From positions 759,913-823,912 of the forward strand of contig NZ_QNHG01000001.1 in the NCBI RefSeq assembly GCF_003290025.1: a stretch of 64,000 bases of DNA, in the 5' to 3' direction. The notes under the pieces are model-generated. The model ran no database searches and was not told the origin of the DNA. It saw only the letters and a list, made by a program, of their open reading frames with translations. The translations under genes and the position numbers were made by a program. The stretch is from Pseudogemmobacter bohemicus. Lineage in GTDB: Bacteria; Pseudomonadota; Alphaproteobacteria; Rhodobacterales; Rhodobacteraceae. Numbering within the stretch: position 1 is the first letter of the stretch; each line of letters starts with the position of its first letter. This document shows positions 8,467 to 15,401 of the stretch, piece after piece.

Positions 8467-9078
8467 ATGCCTTCCCCATTCAGGCTGACATTTTTGGACA
8501 ACGGAGGAACAGGGTTTCTCGTCACGAATGATACCGATACTTGGCTCTTAACCTGTCTGCACCTCGTAACTGAACTTATCGACACACCGCTTACCCATCC
8601 GATGCCCCTTCAAGGCGTATTCGGCATTCCAGATTTGGGATTGTCCATCACCGTCAACTTTGAGGTCGGACGAGTTCTGCTCGTCCCAAGGGGCGATGAC
8701 CTCCATGATATTCTAAGGATTACGCTCACCGAAGCCGAACGAGCAGCCTTCGCGCCGTTCGGAGCTTACAGGGTTGCGGATATTTCGCTCGCCCAAGTCG
8801 GTGAAAGCTTGGAGATGCGAGGCTTCCCGATCATTGCTGGGCACCAAGGCGCTATGAGAACTGCACCTGTCACTGTTGAGCAAATCGAGGGGGTCAGCAT
8901 TAAGATGCACCAACCTGCTGTCGGCGGCGGCATGTCCGGCGGTCCATTGGTGAGGGGGAATGCTCTGATCGGCATTGTGCATGGTTCAGTTGGACCGGCA
9001 CCCGGATACGAGAATGCACTTGCAAACTCGTTTGCAGTCCTCGGGCCAACGCTCTTTGGTCAGCCTGCGGATAACTGA
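8467..9078 (+). CDS. trypsin-like serine protease domain protein without signal peptide
   Basis: The 203-residue product has the layout of a chymotrypsin/trypsin-like peptidase: GTGFLVTNDTDTWLLTCLHLV with the candidate catalytic His32, LHDILRI with candidate Asp81, and GGGMSGGPLVRG with the nucleophile Ser157 in the GxSGGP motif. It has no signal peptide or membrane segment, so it should act in the cytosol, unlike DegP-type proteases. The ATG at 8467 follows AGAAGGA (8454-8460); an in-frame ATG at 8437 lacks a site. It sits in an accessory region next to broken genes and ends before a terminator-like hairpin. Substrate and partner are unknown; a role in a defence or stress response is speculation from context. 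Confidence 0.75.
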   Translation: MPSPFRLTFLDNGGTGFLVTNDTDTWLLTCLHLVTELIDTPLTHPMPLQGVFGIPDLGLSITVNFEVGRVLLVPRGDDLHDILRITLTEAERAAFAPFGAYRVADISLAQVGESLEMRGFPIIAGHQGAMRTAPVTVEQIEGVSIKMHQPAVGGGMSGGPLVRGNALIGIVHGSVGPAPGYENALANSFAVLGPTLFGQPADN

Positions 9079-9165
9079 TGCCCATGAACAATGGTGTGGC
9101 TGGATGGCCAGATACGATTCCAGCCGCCCCGTCCTGCTTGCGCAGTGCTTACACCGCAAAAGAAG

Positions 9166-9193
9166 AAGGGGTCAGCTTTTCAGCTAACCCCTT
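9166..9193 (+). terminator. terminator-like hairpin after the protease gene
   Basis: AAGGGGT/ACCCCTT arms (9166-9172 and 9187-9193) with an inner AGC/GCT pairing and a TTTTCA loop, followed by TTGATCTTATT. The T-run is weak. Confidence 0.45.
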
Positions 9194-9201
9194 GATCTTA
9201 T

Positions 9202-9234
9202 TGGCTCCGGCGGTAGGGGGCGCAGCCGGAGCCA
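9202..9234. repeat. partial tRNA-Asn 3'-end copy, inverted pair (old attachment-site remnant)
   Basis: TGGCTCCGGCGGTAGGG (9202-9218) is identical to the first 17 bases of the plus-strand copy of the tRNA-Asn 3' end (CCA, discriminator, acceptor strand) at 21972 and 11817. It is followed by GCCGGAGCCA (9225-9234), the same terminal sequence inverted, so the two form a 10-bp stem. I read it as the left end of the decayed element that ends at 11817. Confidence 0.55.
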
Positions 9235-9290
9235 AATTCAAGCGCAAGTTATTGATAGTAAACGTGAATCCGATATGCGTCCCTGCGCTT

Positions 9291-9323
9291 TGTATGGCAG
9301 TTTTGTATGGCACTTGTATGGCA
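9291..9323 (+). repeat. three direct TGTATGGCA repeats, candidate integrase arm sites
   Basis: TGTATGGCA occurs at 9291-9299, 9304-9312 and 9315-9323, and again at 11741-11749 just upstream of the truncated integrase gene, with a similar TTGGTATGTCA at 11752. Short direct repeats at both ends of an integrative element are typical arm-type binding sites of tyrosine integrases. They would belong to the integrase whose remnant lies at 10892-11695. Confidence 0.5.
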
Positions 9324-9363
9324 GTAGTTTCGGCGGGTTAGATGTCTCCTGTCTCCTATTACG

Positions 9364-9465
9364 ATGGCTTCTGCTCCACGGGATCGTCAAGCCGTTCCGT
9401 GGCGAGACATTCGTTGGCACAGCACCCCCAACGGCCTATGGTTCCGCTACGAGCATGGGAGATAG
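9364..9465 (+). CDS. possible 33-codon small protein or leader peptide
   Basis: ATG at 9364 opens a frame giving MASAPRDRQAVPWRDIRWHS and then TPNGLWFRYEHGR before TAG at 9463-9465, five bases before the next gene's start. The tight spacing and the protein-like end (NGLWFRYEHG) suggest either a translated leader or the tail of a lost gene. No ribosome-binding site is visible, so confidence is low. Confidence 0.25.
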   Translation: MASAPRDRQAVPWRDIRWHSTPNGLWFRYEHGR

Positions 9466-9469
9466 GCGG

Positions 9470-10081
9470 ATGGCCAGCGAGCTGCGTGACACCGATGGGT
9501 TTTCCGAGCTGAAGAAGGTCTTGGCTGACTTTCCGCTCCGCAACGGCGAACAGGAGTTCGCGTGTGTCGCCGCCGCGTTCCTGAGGCGCCATGGCGACCG
9601 CTTCCGGCTGCTGGCCGTCCCCGAGCCGCTGTCGGGGGCCGAGGCCGAAGCGCTCCGTTCTGTGGGGGTCGCGCCTAACTTGGGGAGTGCGGAAGCGGCA
9701 CCACTGCTCCAGTCCAAGGCCAATCATGCGGCCCTGGTCGTCACCGCCCTACCTATCGCCGAGGTTGCCGGGCGGCTCGGGGTGACGGAAGCCCACCTGC
9801 GTCGACGGATTGGCGAGCGCACGCTGTTGGCCGTTCGCGGACCTGACGGGCGCGGCCTGCGCGTGCCGGCGTTCCAGCTGACCGGGACCGGGGAACTGCC
9901 TGGCCTCAGGGTGGTTCTGCGCGCAATCCGGCCCGGCCTGCGTCCATTGCAGGTGACCGCTTTTTTCGCCACACCGCAGCCCGATCTCGAGGATGCCCAA
10001 GGAAAACCGATGGCGCCGGTCACTTGGCTTCTGGCCGGGCATGATCCAGAATCCGTGCGGGATCTGGCTAGGGACCTTTGA
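9470..10081 (+). CDS. predicted DNA-binding protein, possibly antitoxin-like
   Basis: The 203-residue product has a central helix-turn-helix-like segment (ALPIAEVAGRLGVTEAHLRR, about residues 90-110) followed by a basic stretch. Its C-terminal half ends in TAFFATPQPDLED and VTWLLAGHDPESVRDLARDL. The last part resembles the C-terminal region of MbcA/ParS/Xre-type antitoxins, where a PxxWLxxGxDPE-like segment is typical; this comparison is from memory. No RES-domain toxin is adjacent. The ATG at 9470 follows GGGAGATAGGCGG. It is upstream of, and codirectional with, hipB but separated by a promoter region. Confidence 0.5.
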   Translation: MASELRDTDGFSELKKVLADFPLRNGEQEFACVAAAFLRRHGDRFRLLAVPEPLSGAEAEALRSVGVAPNLGSAEAAPLLQSKANHAALVVTALPIAEVAGRLGVTEAHLRRRIGERTLLAVRGPDGRGLRVPAFQLTGTGELPGLRVVLRAIRPGLRPLQVTAFFATPQPDLEDAQGKPMAPVTWLLAGHDPESVRDLARDL

Positions 10082-10166
10082 CGGCCAAGCACCCGAACCA
10101 GCATCGGTCGCCGCCTGCGGGCGGGTCTGGCAGCGGAGACGCTCCTGTAGAATAAGGTATCATATT

Positions 10167-10206
10167 TTATCCCTATATTGTCAGATGAGCATATAAGGGA
10201 TAATAT
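10167..10206 (+). promoter_or_regulatory. hipBA promoter with overlapping inverted-repeat operator
   Basis: A -35-like TTGTCA (10178-10183) and a -10-like TAATAT (10201-10206) are 17 bp apart. They are embedded in an inverted repeat, TTATCCCTATAT (10167-10178) and ATATAAGGGATAA (10191-10203). E. coli HipB is known to bind TATCC-N8-GGATA; here the TATCC and GGATA half-sites are present but 25 bp apart. Autoregulation by the downstream HipB-like protein is the natural inference. Confidence 0.55.
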
Positions 10207-10233
10207 GTGATCCGCATTTAATTTGGACAGCCG

Positions 10234-10542
10234 ATGATCCCCGTTCTCGACACCGCGCCCGATCTCCGCGAACACGTCCGGCAGGCCGCCCGCAACCGGC
10301 GCATCGCGCTCGGTCTCACGCAGGCCGATCTGGCGGGACGTTCGGGCGTTCCGCTCGGCAGTCTCAAGCGGTTTGAGAGGCTCGGCGAGGTCTCGCTGTC
10401 CGCGCTTCTGGCCATCGCCGAGGCGCTGGACGCGTTTGAGGGGTTCCGCGCGTTGTTTCCGCTCCCTGAGGCGCGCAGCCTCGATGAGGTGGAACATCAG
10501 GCCAGCCTGCCGAAGCGGGCCCGGCGGAGGGCGCGTGGATGA
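10234..10542 (+). CDS. hipB: HipB-like XRE antitoxin/repressor
   Basis: This 102-residue protein has an XRE-type helix-turn-helix (ARNRRIALGLTQADLAGRSG and VPLGSLKRFERLGEVSLSAL, about residues 18-60) and a basic tail KRARRRARG. Antitoxins of this type bind their own operator and neutralise the HipA kinase. The stop overlaps the start of the hipA fragment (ATGA at 10539-10542), the standard hipBA coupling. The operator-like palindrome upstream supports autoregulation. Because HipA is cut to its N-terminal quarter, this HipB is now probably an orphan regulator. Confidence 0.8.
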   Translation: MIPVLDTAPDLREHVRQAARNRRIALGLTQADLAGRSGVPLGSLKRFERLGEVSLSALLAIAEALDAFEGFRALFPLPEARSLDEVEHQASLPKRARRRARG

Positions 10543-10988
10543 CGGTGCGGCGGCTCCATGTCTCGCTCGATTTCGGCAATGGCGAAGAAGTGCCGGTCGC
10601 GCGGCTCGGCTGGGACGGGGCTGCGCGCCAGGCGGTGGCCGAATGGGATCCCGGCTTTGCGGCGGCTCCGCTGCCGGTCAGTCCGCTGCTGATCAGGCAA
10701 CCGGTCGGCCTGCTGCGGGCCAAAGCACGGGCCTTCGGCGATCTTCCTGGATTGTTCGGCGACAGCCTGCCCGATGGCTGGGGCCGGTTGCTGATCGACC
10801 GCGAACTGGCAGCGCGCGGGCGCGCGGTTATCGACATCACCGATCTCGACCGGCTCGCCATGGTCGGGCGCGATGGCATGGGCGCGCTGACCTATCGCCC
10901 CGAGGACGGCGGTGGCACAGCTTCAGTTGATGGGGGAGGCGCGGACAAAGGTGTCGTCGCAACAGTCGCCGGCGGAAACGCGCCCTGA
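10539..10988 (+). pseudogene. hipA: HipA-like kinase, truncated to the N-terminal 125 or so residues
   Basis: The frame begins with a typical HipA N-terminal region: LLRAKARAFGDLPGLFGDSL, PDGWGRLLIDRELAARG, and DLDRLAMVGRDGMGALTYRP. After residue 125 or so (genome position about 10915) the family sequence stops abruptly and the frame runs antisense through the end of a truncated integrase. Full HipA proteins have about 410-440 residues, and the kinase catalytic residues lie in the missing part, so no active toxin can be made. Confidence 0.8.
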
Positions 10989-11695
10989 GTGGCATGTGCC
11001 GAGTCCGGCTGGTCCTGCAGGAACTCCTCGAAGATGGCGGCGGCCAGCGCATCCGCCTCGTCCATGTCGGTGCTGGCACGGTCTGCCATGAGGTGGTGGG
11101 CCGCACCTCGCGCGCGAAGCATGATCTGTCGGGCCTGGATCAGGTCTGTCGCGGAGGGCGATGCCAAAGAGAACTGATCGCGCAACACCCCGGCGATGCG
11201 CCGCATCCGCGTGTCGGACCAATAGTCCTGCCGGAAGAGCTCAAGAAAATTGTCTAGGCGGGCGAGGTCCGTATCTGTCAGATCTGCGGCCCTCATCGCT
11301 TCAAGCTCGGCTGCGGACAGGCTGGCTGACCGGCCACGTTCGGCAAGCAAGCGGTAGGCCTTTGCCGCCATCTGATCGCGGCTCTGGTTGGCGGCCCAGG
11401 CATTTTCTTCCCGGTCGTCGCTCTCAACGACTCTGCGGCGCTGGATTCGCTCAATCTCGTCCCGGATCACCTGATCGAGCAGTTTGCGGGCATTTTCACG
11501 TGTAAGGCCGGTATTGATCATGTGTTCGAACAGGTTGTTGCTTGCAACGGTGACCTTCGCCGCAATGCTGCGCGCGAGCAACGGCTCATTGGTGCGAAGG
11601 CTTACCTGCAGGAGGGCACCGCCCAAAGCGGTGGGGAGCCGACGACGCCAGACATATGTGGCACCGCGTCTGAATACGAAGTCTGTGATACCCAT
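10892..11695 (-). pseudogene. tyrosine integrase remnant with N-terminal DUF6538 domain
   Basis: From the ATG at 11695 (GGAAGC upstream) the protein begins MGITDFVFRRGATYVWRRRL and continues with a segment of SLRTNEPLLARSIA type. This is the N-terminal DUF6538 region found on many alphaproteobacterial phage/island integrases. The following 200 residues are helical and would contact core DNA. The catalytic domain (R...K...HxxR...Y) is absent: the frame ends in low-complexity Pro/Ser and then antisense hipA sequence near 10915. The gene starts about 120 bp from the 48-bp att copy at 11817, the usual place for an island integrase. Confidence 0.7.
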
Positions 11696-11816
11696 TTGCT
11701 TCCGATTTCCGGAACGCGGGGATTTCACTCCGGTGCATCGTGTATGGCACCTTGGTATGTCACTTCCAGAAATTATCTGGAAAATGCCAATCCTATCAAT
11801 GACTTGATGTAGGATT

Positions 11817-11864
11817 TGGCTCCGGCGGTAGGGATCGAACCTACGACCAATTGATTAACAGTCA
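11817..11864. repeat. 48-bp direct repeat, left attachment site of the intact element
   Basis: This block is identical over 48 bp to 21972-22019, the part of tRNA-Asn from the anticodon loop to CCA. Identity ends exactly at both edges (T before, CAAAAT versus ACTGCT after). It is a duplicated tRNA 3' part produced by site-specific integration, not a functional tRNA. Confidence 0.93.
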
Positions 11865-11942
11865 CAAAATCCGATATTTGCGAGGCGTTGCGAGGGGTGC
11901 CGAGGGTATCCATCTAGTATATTGAAAACACGCTATTTTCAT

Positions 11943-12025
11943 TGTCTGACACATTGCATTGCGTTATCGTACGTTGCAAGCGAAAGCGATGCGTGAGACG
12001 TAAAATTGTCTGCTATATGTCTGAC
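11943..12025 (+). repeat. TGTCTGAC repeats near the left end, candidate integrase arm sites
   Basis: TGTCTGAC is at 11943-11950, and the 19-mer TGTCTGCTATATGTCTGAC is at 12007-12025. The same 19-mer and another TGTCTGAC lie near the right end (21885-21903, 21844-21851). The left 19-mer sits just upstream of the int start and overlaps GTCTG-N4-CAGAC, so it may also be an int operator. Confidence 0.6.
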
Positions 12026-12050
12026 GGCAGACACCGGAGCGAGGTGGCCC

Positions 12051-13229
12051 ATGTCGCGTGTGAGATTGACGGATAGAGCGGTGGCGGCATTGCAGCCGCA
12101 GGAGAAGCGGTATGATGTGTCCGACGCCTTGCGGGTCGGGCTGCGGGTCCGTGTCGCGCCGACAGGGATCAAGACATGGGTGTTCGAGAAGCGCATCCGG
12201 GGCGAAAGCAAGCTGCGTAGCCACACGCTCGGGCGGTTTCCGGCCATCACCTTGTCCGAGGCGCGGGAGAAGGCCCTGACCCTCGAAAAGGAGGCGATTG
12301 AGGGCGTGGACCGCAAGGCCGAGGTCAAGAACCTGCAAACGGTGCGGGCGATCCTCGACCGCTACGACGAAATGCACCTAGCCCAGCTTCGGACGGGCCG
12401 GCAGCGCCGGAAGCAGATCGAGGTCGCCTTTGGCAACCGGCTGGACGACCCCTTGAACAAGGTCGAGCGGCGACACCTGCAAGAGTTTATCGACAAGGTG
12501 GCAGGCAAAGGGACCAAGGTTCTGGCGAACCGCTACAAGGCGGCAATCAGTGCGTTCACCGCCTTCGCATGGAAGCGCGGTTACATCGACCACAATATCG
12601 GCGCGGGTCTTGCCAAGGCCCCCGGCAAGGAAAAGCCCCGCGACCGATTGCTGACCCTGAGCGAGGTTCGCGCAATCTATGACGCCGCCGCGCTTCTATC
12701 CCCCCTGTGGACGCCGATCATCCGTCTCCTGATCCTGACAGCGCAACGTCGGGGGGACATCGTGGGGCTGCGTCATTCGGAGATCGACTTTGACAAGCAG
12801 CGCATTGACCTGCCGGGGGCGCGGACCAAGAACGGCAAGGCGCACATCGTCCACCTGTCAGAACCCGCCCTTGAAGTCGTCAACGGCGTGACCCCGAAGA
12901 ATGACCTGATGTTCACGACCACAGGCACGACCCCGGTTTCAGGCTTCTCCAAGGTCAAGGTAGAGATCGACAAGCTGCTGCCCGACGATATGGAGCCTTG
13001 GACGTTCCACGACTTCCGCACCGCCTTCGCCACGATCATGGCCGAGGGCGGCGCAGATGAGGGGATCGTTGACCGCATCCTGAACCATTCGGCGAGCGCA
13101 TCCGCAGCCAGCGCCGTTGCCCGCGTTTACAACCTGTCGGCCCAACTCGACAAAAGGGCCATCGTCCTTGATCGCTGGGCCGAGTTGGTGACGAAACGCA
13201 CCGCCAAGGTGGTGAGCATCGCATCGTGA
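12051..13229 (+). CDS. int: tyrosine site-specific integrase, P4-type with DUF4102 arm-binding domain
   Basis: It catalyses integration and excision at tRNA-Asn. The 392-residue product has an N-terminal DUF4102-like domain (LRVGLRVRVAPTGIKTWVFE, then LGRFPAITLSEAREKA), a central core-binding domain and a complete catalytic set: Arg234 in AQRRGD, Lys263 in NGKAHIV, His320/Arg323 in HDFR, His346 in LNHS and Tyr360 in ARVYNLS. The ATG at 12051 follows GAGGTGG. It lies 187 bp inside the left att site, reading into the element. Its stop overlaps a GTG start of the next gene, suggesting coupling. Confidence 0.93.
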   Translation: MSRVRLTDRAVAALQPQEKRYDVSDALRVGLRVRVAPTGIKTWVFEKRIRGESKLRSHTLGRFPAITLSEAREKALTLEKEAIEGVDRKAEVKNLQTVRAILDRYDEMHLAQLRTGRQRRKQIEVAFGNRLDDPLNKVERRHLQEFIDKVAGKGTKVLANRYKAAISAFTAFAWKRGYIDHNIGAGLAKAPGKEKPRDRLLTLSEVRAIYDAAALLSPLWTPIIRLLILTAQRRGDIVGLRHSEIDFDKQRIDLPGARTKNGKAHIVHLSEPALEVVNGVTPKNDLMFTTTGTTPVSGFSKVKVEIDKLLPDDMEPWTFHDFRTAFATIMAEGGADEGIVDRILNHSASASAASAVARVYNLSAQLDKRAIVLDRWAELVTKRTAKVVSIAS

Positions 13230-14017
13230 CGCGCCCGTGCCTCCCCCCTGTGGAAATTATGAAGCAGCGCGTCCGCGAGCGGCTGGCTGAACTTGCTGGC
13301 CAGCGCGACGAAGCGCAAATCCCCTTTGATCAACGCCAGCCTCTTGGGCGTTTTTTCGACCTTGATCCGTTTATGCAGGAAACGGCGCAGATCATTGGCG
13401 CGGCGAGCGAAGGCGGTCCGCAAGGAGAGTGGGGGGCAAAGCGGCTATTTCAGAAATTCTTGTATGGTTATGAGGCAGACATTGAACCCCATTATGGGGT
13501 GGGCAACGATCAGGATGCCGCTGAAATCGACGCTCAAAGAGAACGTCTGCGGGTCGCCCATGTCGGTTATCAACTTTTGGCTATCGCGCAGTTTTCCGAA
13601 GGTGCGCAAAACTATCCCTTTATCTATGACCTTGTGGTTCGCTATCTTAACGAAATTGACGATTCCGAGTTCCAGATTGATCCTAAGGTAAGGTCCGCGT
13701 TTCGGAAGATTGTTCAGTTGCCGCGCCCACAGGGAGCAAGCGGTGCGAAGAAGGCGACGAATGTAATTCGTGACCTGATTATTATTGATCTGGTTTCAGA
13801 CCTGATAAAAACTTTTGAAGGTTTGCCAGTCACATTCAGCCGAGCTAAGCTCGGCAACGAAAACGCTTGTGATATTGTCACGGCGGTTTGGGATGAAGAG
13901 TTTAAGTACATTAAGCGGCGTCATGGTACTTCTGTCGTGGTAATAGATCATAGGCTAAACGCTGAAAGCGCGGTGCGTAATGTGTGGGAAAAACGTAACA
14001 AGAAATCTTCTGTTTAA
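13226..14017 (+). CDS. unrecognised protein encoded directly after int
   Basis: This 263-residue soluble, mainly helical protein shows no recognised domain. Visible segments include AKRLFQKFLYGYEADIEPHY and VIRDLIIIDLVSDLIKTFEG. It starts with GTG overlapping the int stop (GTGA); an ATG at 13259 preceded by GGAA is an alternative start. The second half is noticeably more AT-rich than the first. It could be a cargo or accessory gene of the mobile element; a recombination role is possible from its position but unsupported by motifs. Confidence 0.6.
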   Translation: MTRPCLPPVEIMKQRVRERLAELAGQRDEAQIPFDQRQPLGRFFDLDPFMQETAQIIGAASEGGPQGEWGAKRLFQKFLYGYEADIEPHYGVGNDQDAAEIDAQRERLRVAHVGYQLLAIAQFSEGAQNYPFIYDLVVRYLNEIDDSEFQIDPKVRSAFRKIVQLPRPQGASGAKKATNVIRDLIIIDLVSDLIKTFEGLPVTFSRAKLGNENACDIVTAVWDEEFKYIKRRHGTSVVVIDHRLNAESAVRNVWEKRNKKSSV

Positions 14018-14118
14018 GCAGGCTTAGATTTCGTCCCTAAAGTCGTTGTTGTCGTTATGTGCGACATATGTTTCGGGGCGCTGCATATTGATTTCCATGA
14101 GACGCACAAAGGTGTGAC

Positions 14119-14316
14119 ATGGAACAGAATGACCCCCATAGACTAATTCGCGCCAAGCAAGTTGCAGAAATGACTGGGCTTTCGGTCAGCACCTTCTACG
14201 CCCAAATCCGGCGCGGCGTATTCCCCAAACCCTTGCAAACCGGCCCGAACACCGTGGCATGGCGCTACAGTGATATTGTCGGCTGGATCAATTCCCTTCA
14301 AGAGGTGGCCCGATGA
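14119..14316 (+). CDS. alpA: AlpA-family helix-turn-helix regulator
   Basis: This 65-residue winged-helix protein has the AlpA pattern: LIRAKQVAEMTGLSVSTFYA, then RGVFPKPLQTGPNTVAWRYS and DIVGWINS. AlpA proteins are excisionase/activator-like regulators of P4-type and cryptic prophage elements; in P4-like and PICI satellites they sit upstream of the replication genes. Its stop overlaps the next gene's start (ATGA at 14313-14316), so it heads an operon with the 322-residue protein and the primase-helicase. It likely regulates either int or this operon. Confidence 0.88.
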   Translation: MEQNDPHRLIRAKQVAEMTGLSVSTFYAQIRRGVFPKPLQTGPNTVAWRYSDIVGWINSLQEVAR

Positions 14317-15281
14317 ACAACGAAATCCTTCAACGTGTTCGGGTGGTCCTACAGGGCAGCACTTCCCTAACGATGGAAAACATCGTTTACCTGATCGGCG
14401 AGGCCGAGGGTGAAAGAGATCGCCTCACGCGCGAAATCGCAGCGGACGGTAAGTTGCTCATCGAGCATACTACCTTGGAAGATCAGTATCCCGAAATCCG
14501 TCAACGGATGGAAGGCAACACCGAAAACCGCGACCGTCTCACCCTGTGGCTGCCCAAGCTGCATGACCTGCAAGCAGAAATGGCGAAGGCCGAACTGGCT
14601 GCGTGGCAGGATGGGCGCCATAAAAATACGGGCAAGCGTGCCAAGAACTTCGACAAGGTGATGGATCAGTATTTCGAGCTTCTGCCGTCCCTGATCGCCG
14701 TTCTTCTCGACTACCCTGCGCTGCGGCAGGAGATCAATGTGTTCAACAACCCGGCCCAGCCGCATACGCTGGTCAATCCGAAAGATCGTCTGGTCAACAG
14801 GTATCCGCGTATCAGCATCTCGACGCCCGATGCGGTTATCAGGGGCTTGAAGCTCGTTGATCGCGCTGGCACCACCGTTTACTCGAATCCTGACCCGTTT
14901 GATCGTGGTCCGGTCACGATGGTCGGCCCCATGCAAGCAGCCGCGCAACCTGTGGTCGCCGGACACTTTGCCTCGGTCGTCGCGGACTACGAGCGGGAAA
15001 AGGATCAGTTTGACGCCGCACAGTACCAGTATGGCGAGTGGGAGCGCGAGGCAGCGCACACCGGCCTGACCGTCGAGAAGGTGGCGATGCAAAACGGCCT
15101 TACGGACGGTCAGTTCAAGACTGTGTTGGAGCGTGCGACTGGCAAGCCGCTGGAGCAGGCTAAGTCGGCGGTTGTTTCGAGGATCAATACCGTTGTCGCC
15201 GCTTGCCCAGCGAGCGGCCCCGATGCCGCAATCAAAGCTCAGATCGAAAATGCAAAAGCGGCCATCGGTGCGACCTCCTGA
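14313..15281 (+). CDS. unrecognised 322-residue protein in the replication operon
   Basis: It is coupled to the AlpA-like gene by a 4-base overlap and followed 120 bp later by the primase-helicase. Residues about 25-100 are strongly charged and probably form a coiled coil (GEAEGERDRLTREIA through LHDLQAEMAKAELAAWQDG). The C-terminal half has KVAMQNGLTDGQFKTVLERA, possibly another DNA-binding helical segment. No named family is recognised. Its position suggests a role in replication or its control in the element. Confidence 0.7.
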   Translation: MNNEILQRVRVVLQGSTSLTMENIVYLIGEAEGERDRLTREIAADGKLLIEHTTLEDQYPEIRQRMEGNTENRDRLTLWLPKLHDLQAEMAKAELAAWQDGRHKNTGKRAKNFDKVMDQYFELLPSLIAVLLDYPALRQEINVFNNPAQPHTLVNPKDRLVNRYPRISISTPDAVIRGLKLVDRAGTTVYSNPDPFDRGPVTMVGPMQAAAQPVVAGHFASVVADYEREKDQFDAAQYQYGEWEREAAHTGLTVEKVAMQNGLTDGQFKTVLERATGKPLEQAKSAVVSRINTVVAACPASGPDAAIKAQIENAKAAIGATS

Positions 15282-15401
15282 CATAGAGGCACCGAGTCGA
15301 TCTAAAATTTACCTTCGGACAGAATGGGTTATGTTCCGGCGGGTGTCTCGCGCAGACATATGCTGGACATTCTCCCATTCTGCCGGGCTTTCGAGGCAGC
15401 A

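Noticed and set aside
11817..11864. A second tRNA-Asn gene
   Set aside because: Only the 3' 48 bases are present; the 5' acceptor strand and D arm are missing, so it is an attachment-site copy.
15324..15401. Earlier starts of the primase-helicase at 15324 or 15360
   Set aside because: Neither has a ribosome-binding site, while the ATG at 15402 is preceded by GAGGCAG.
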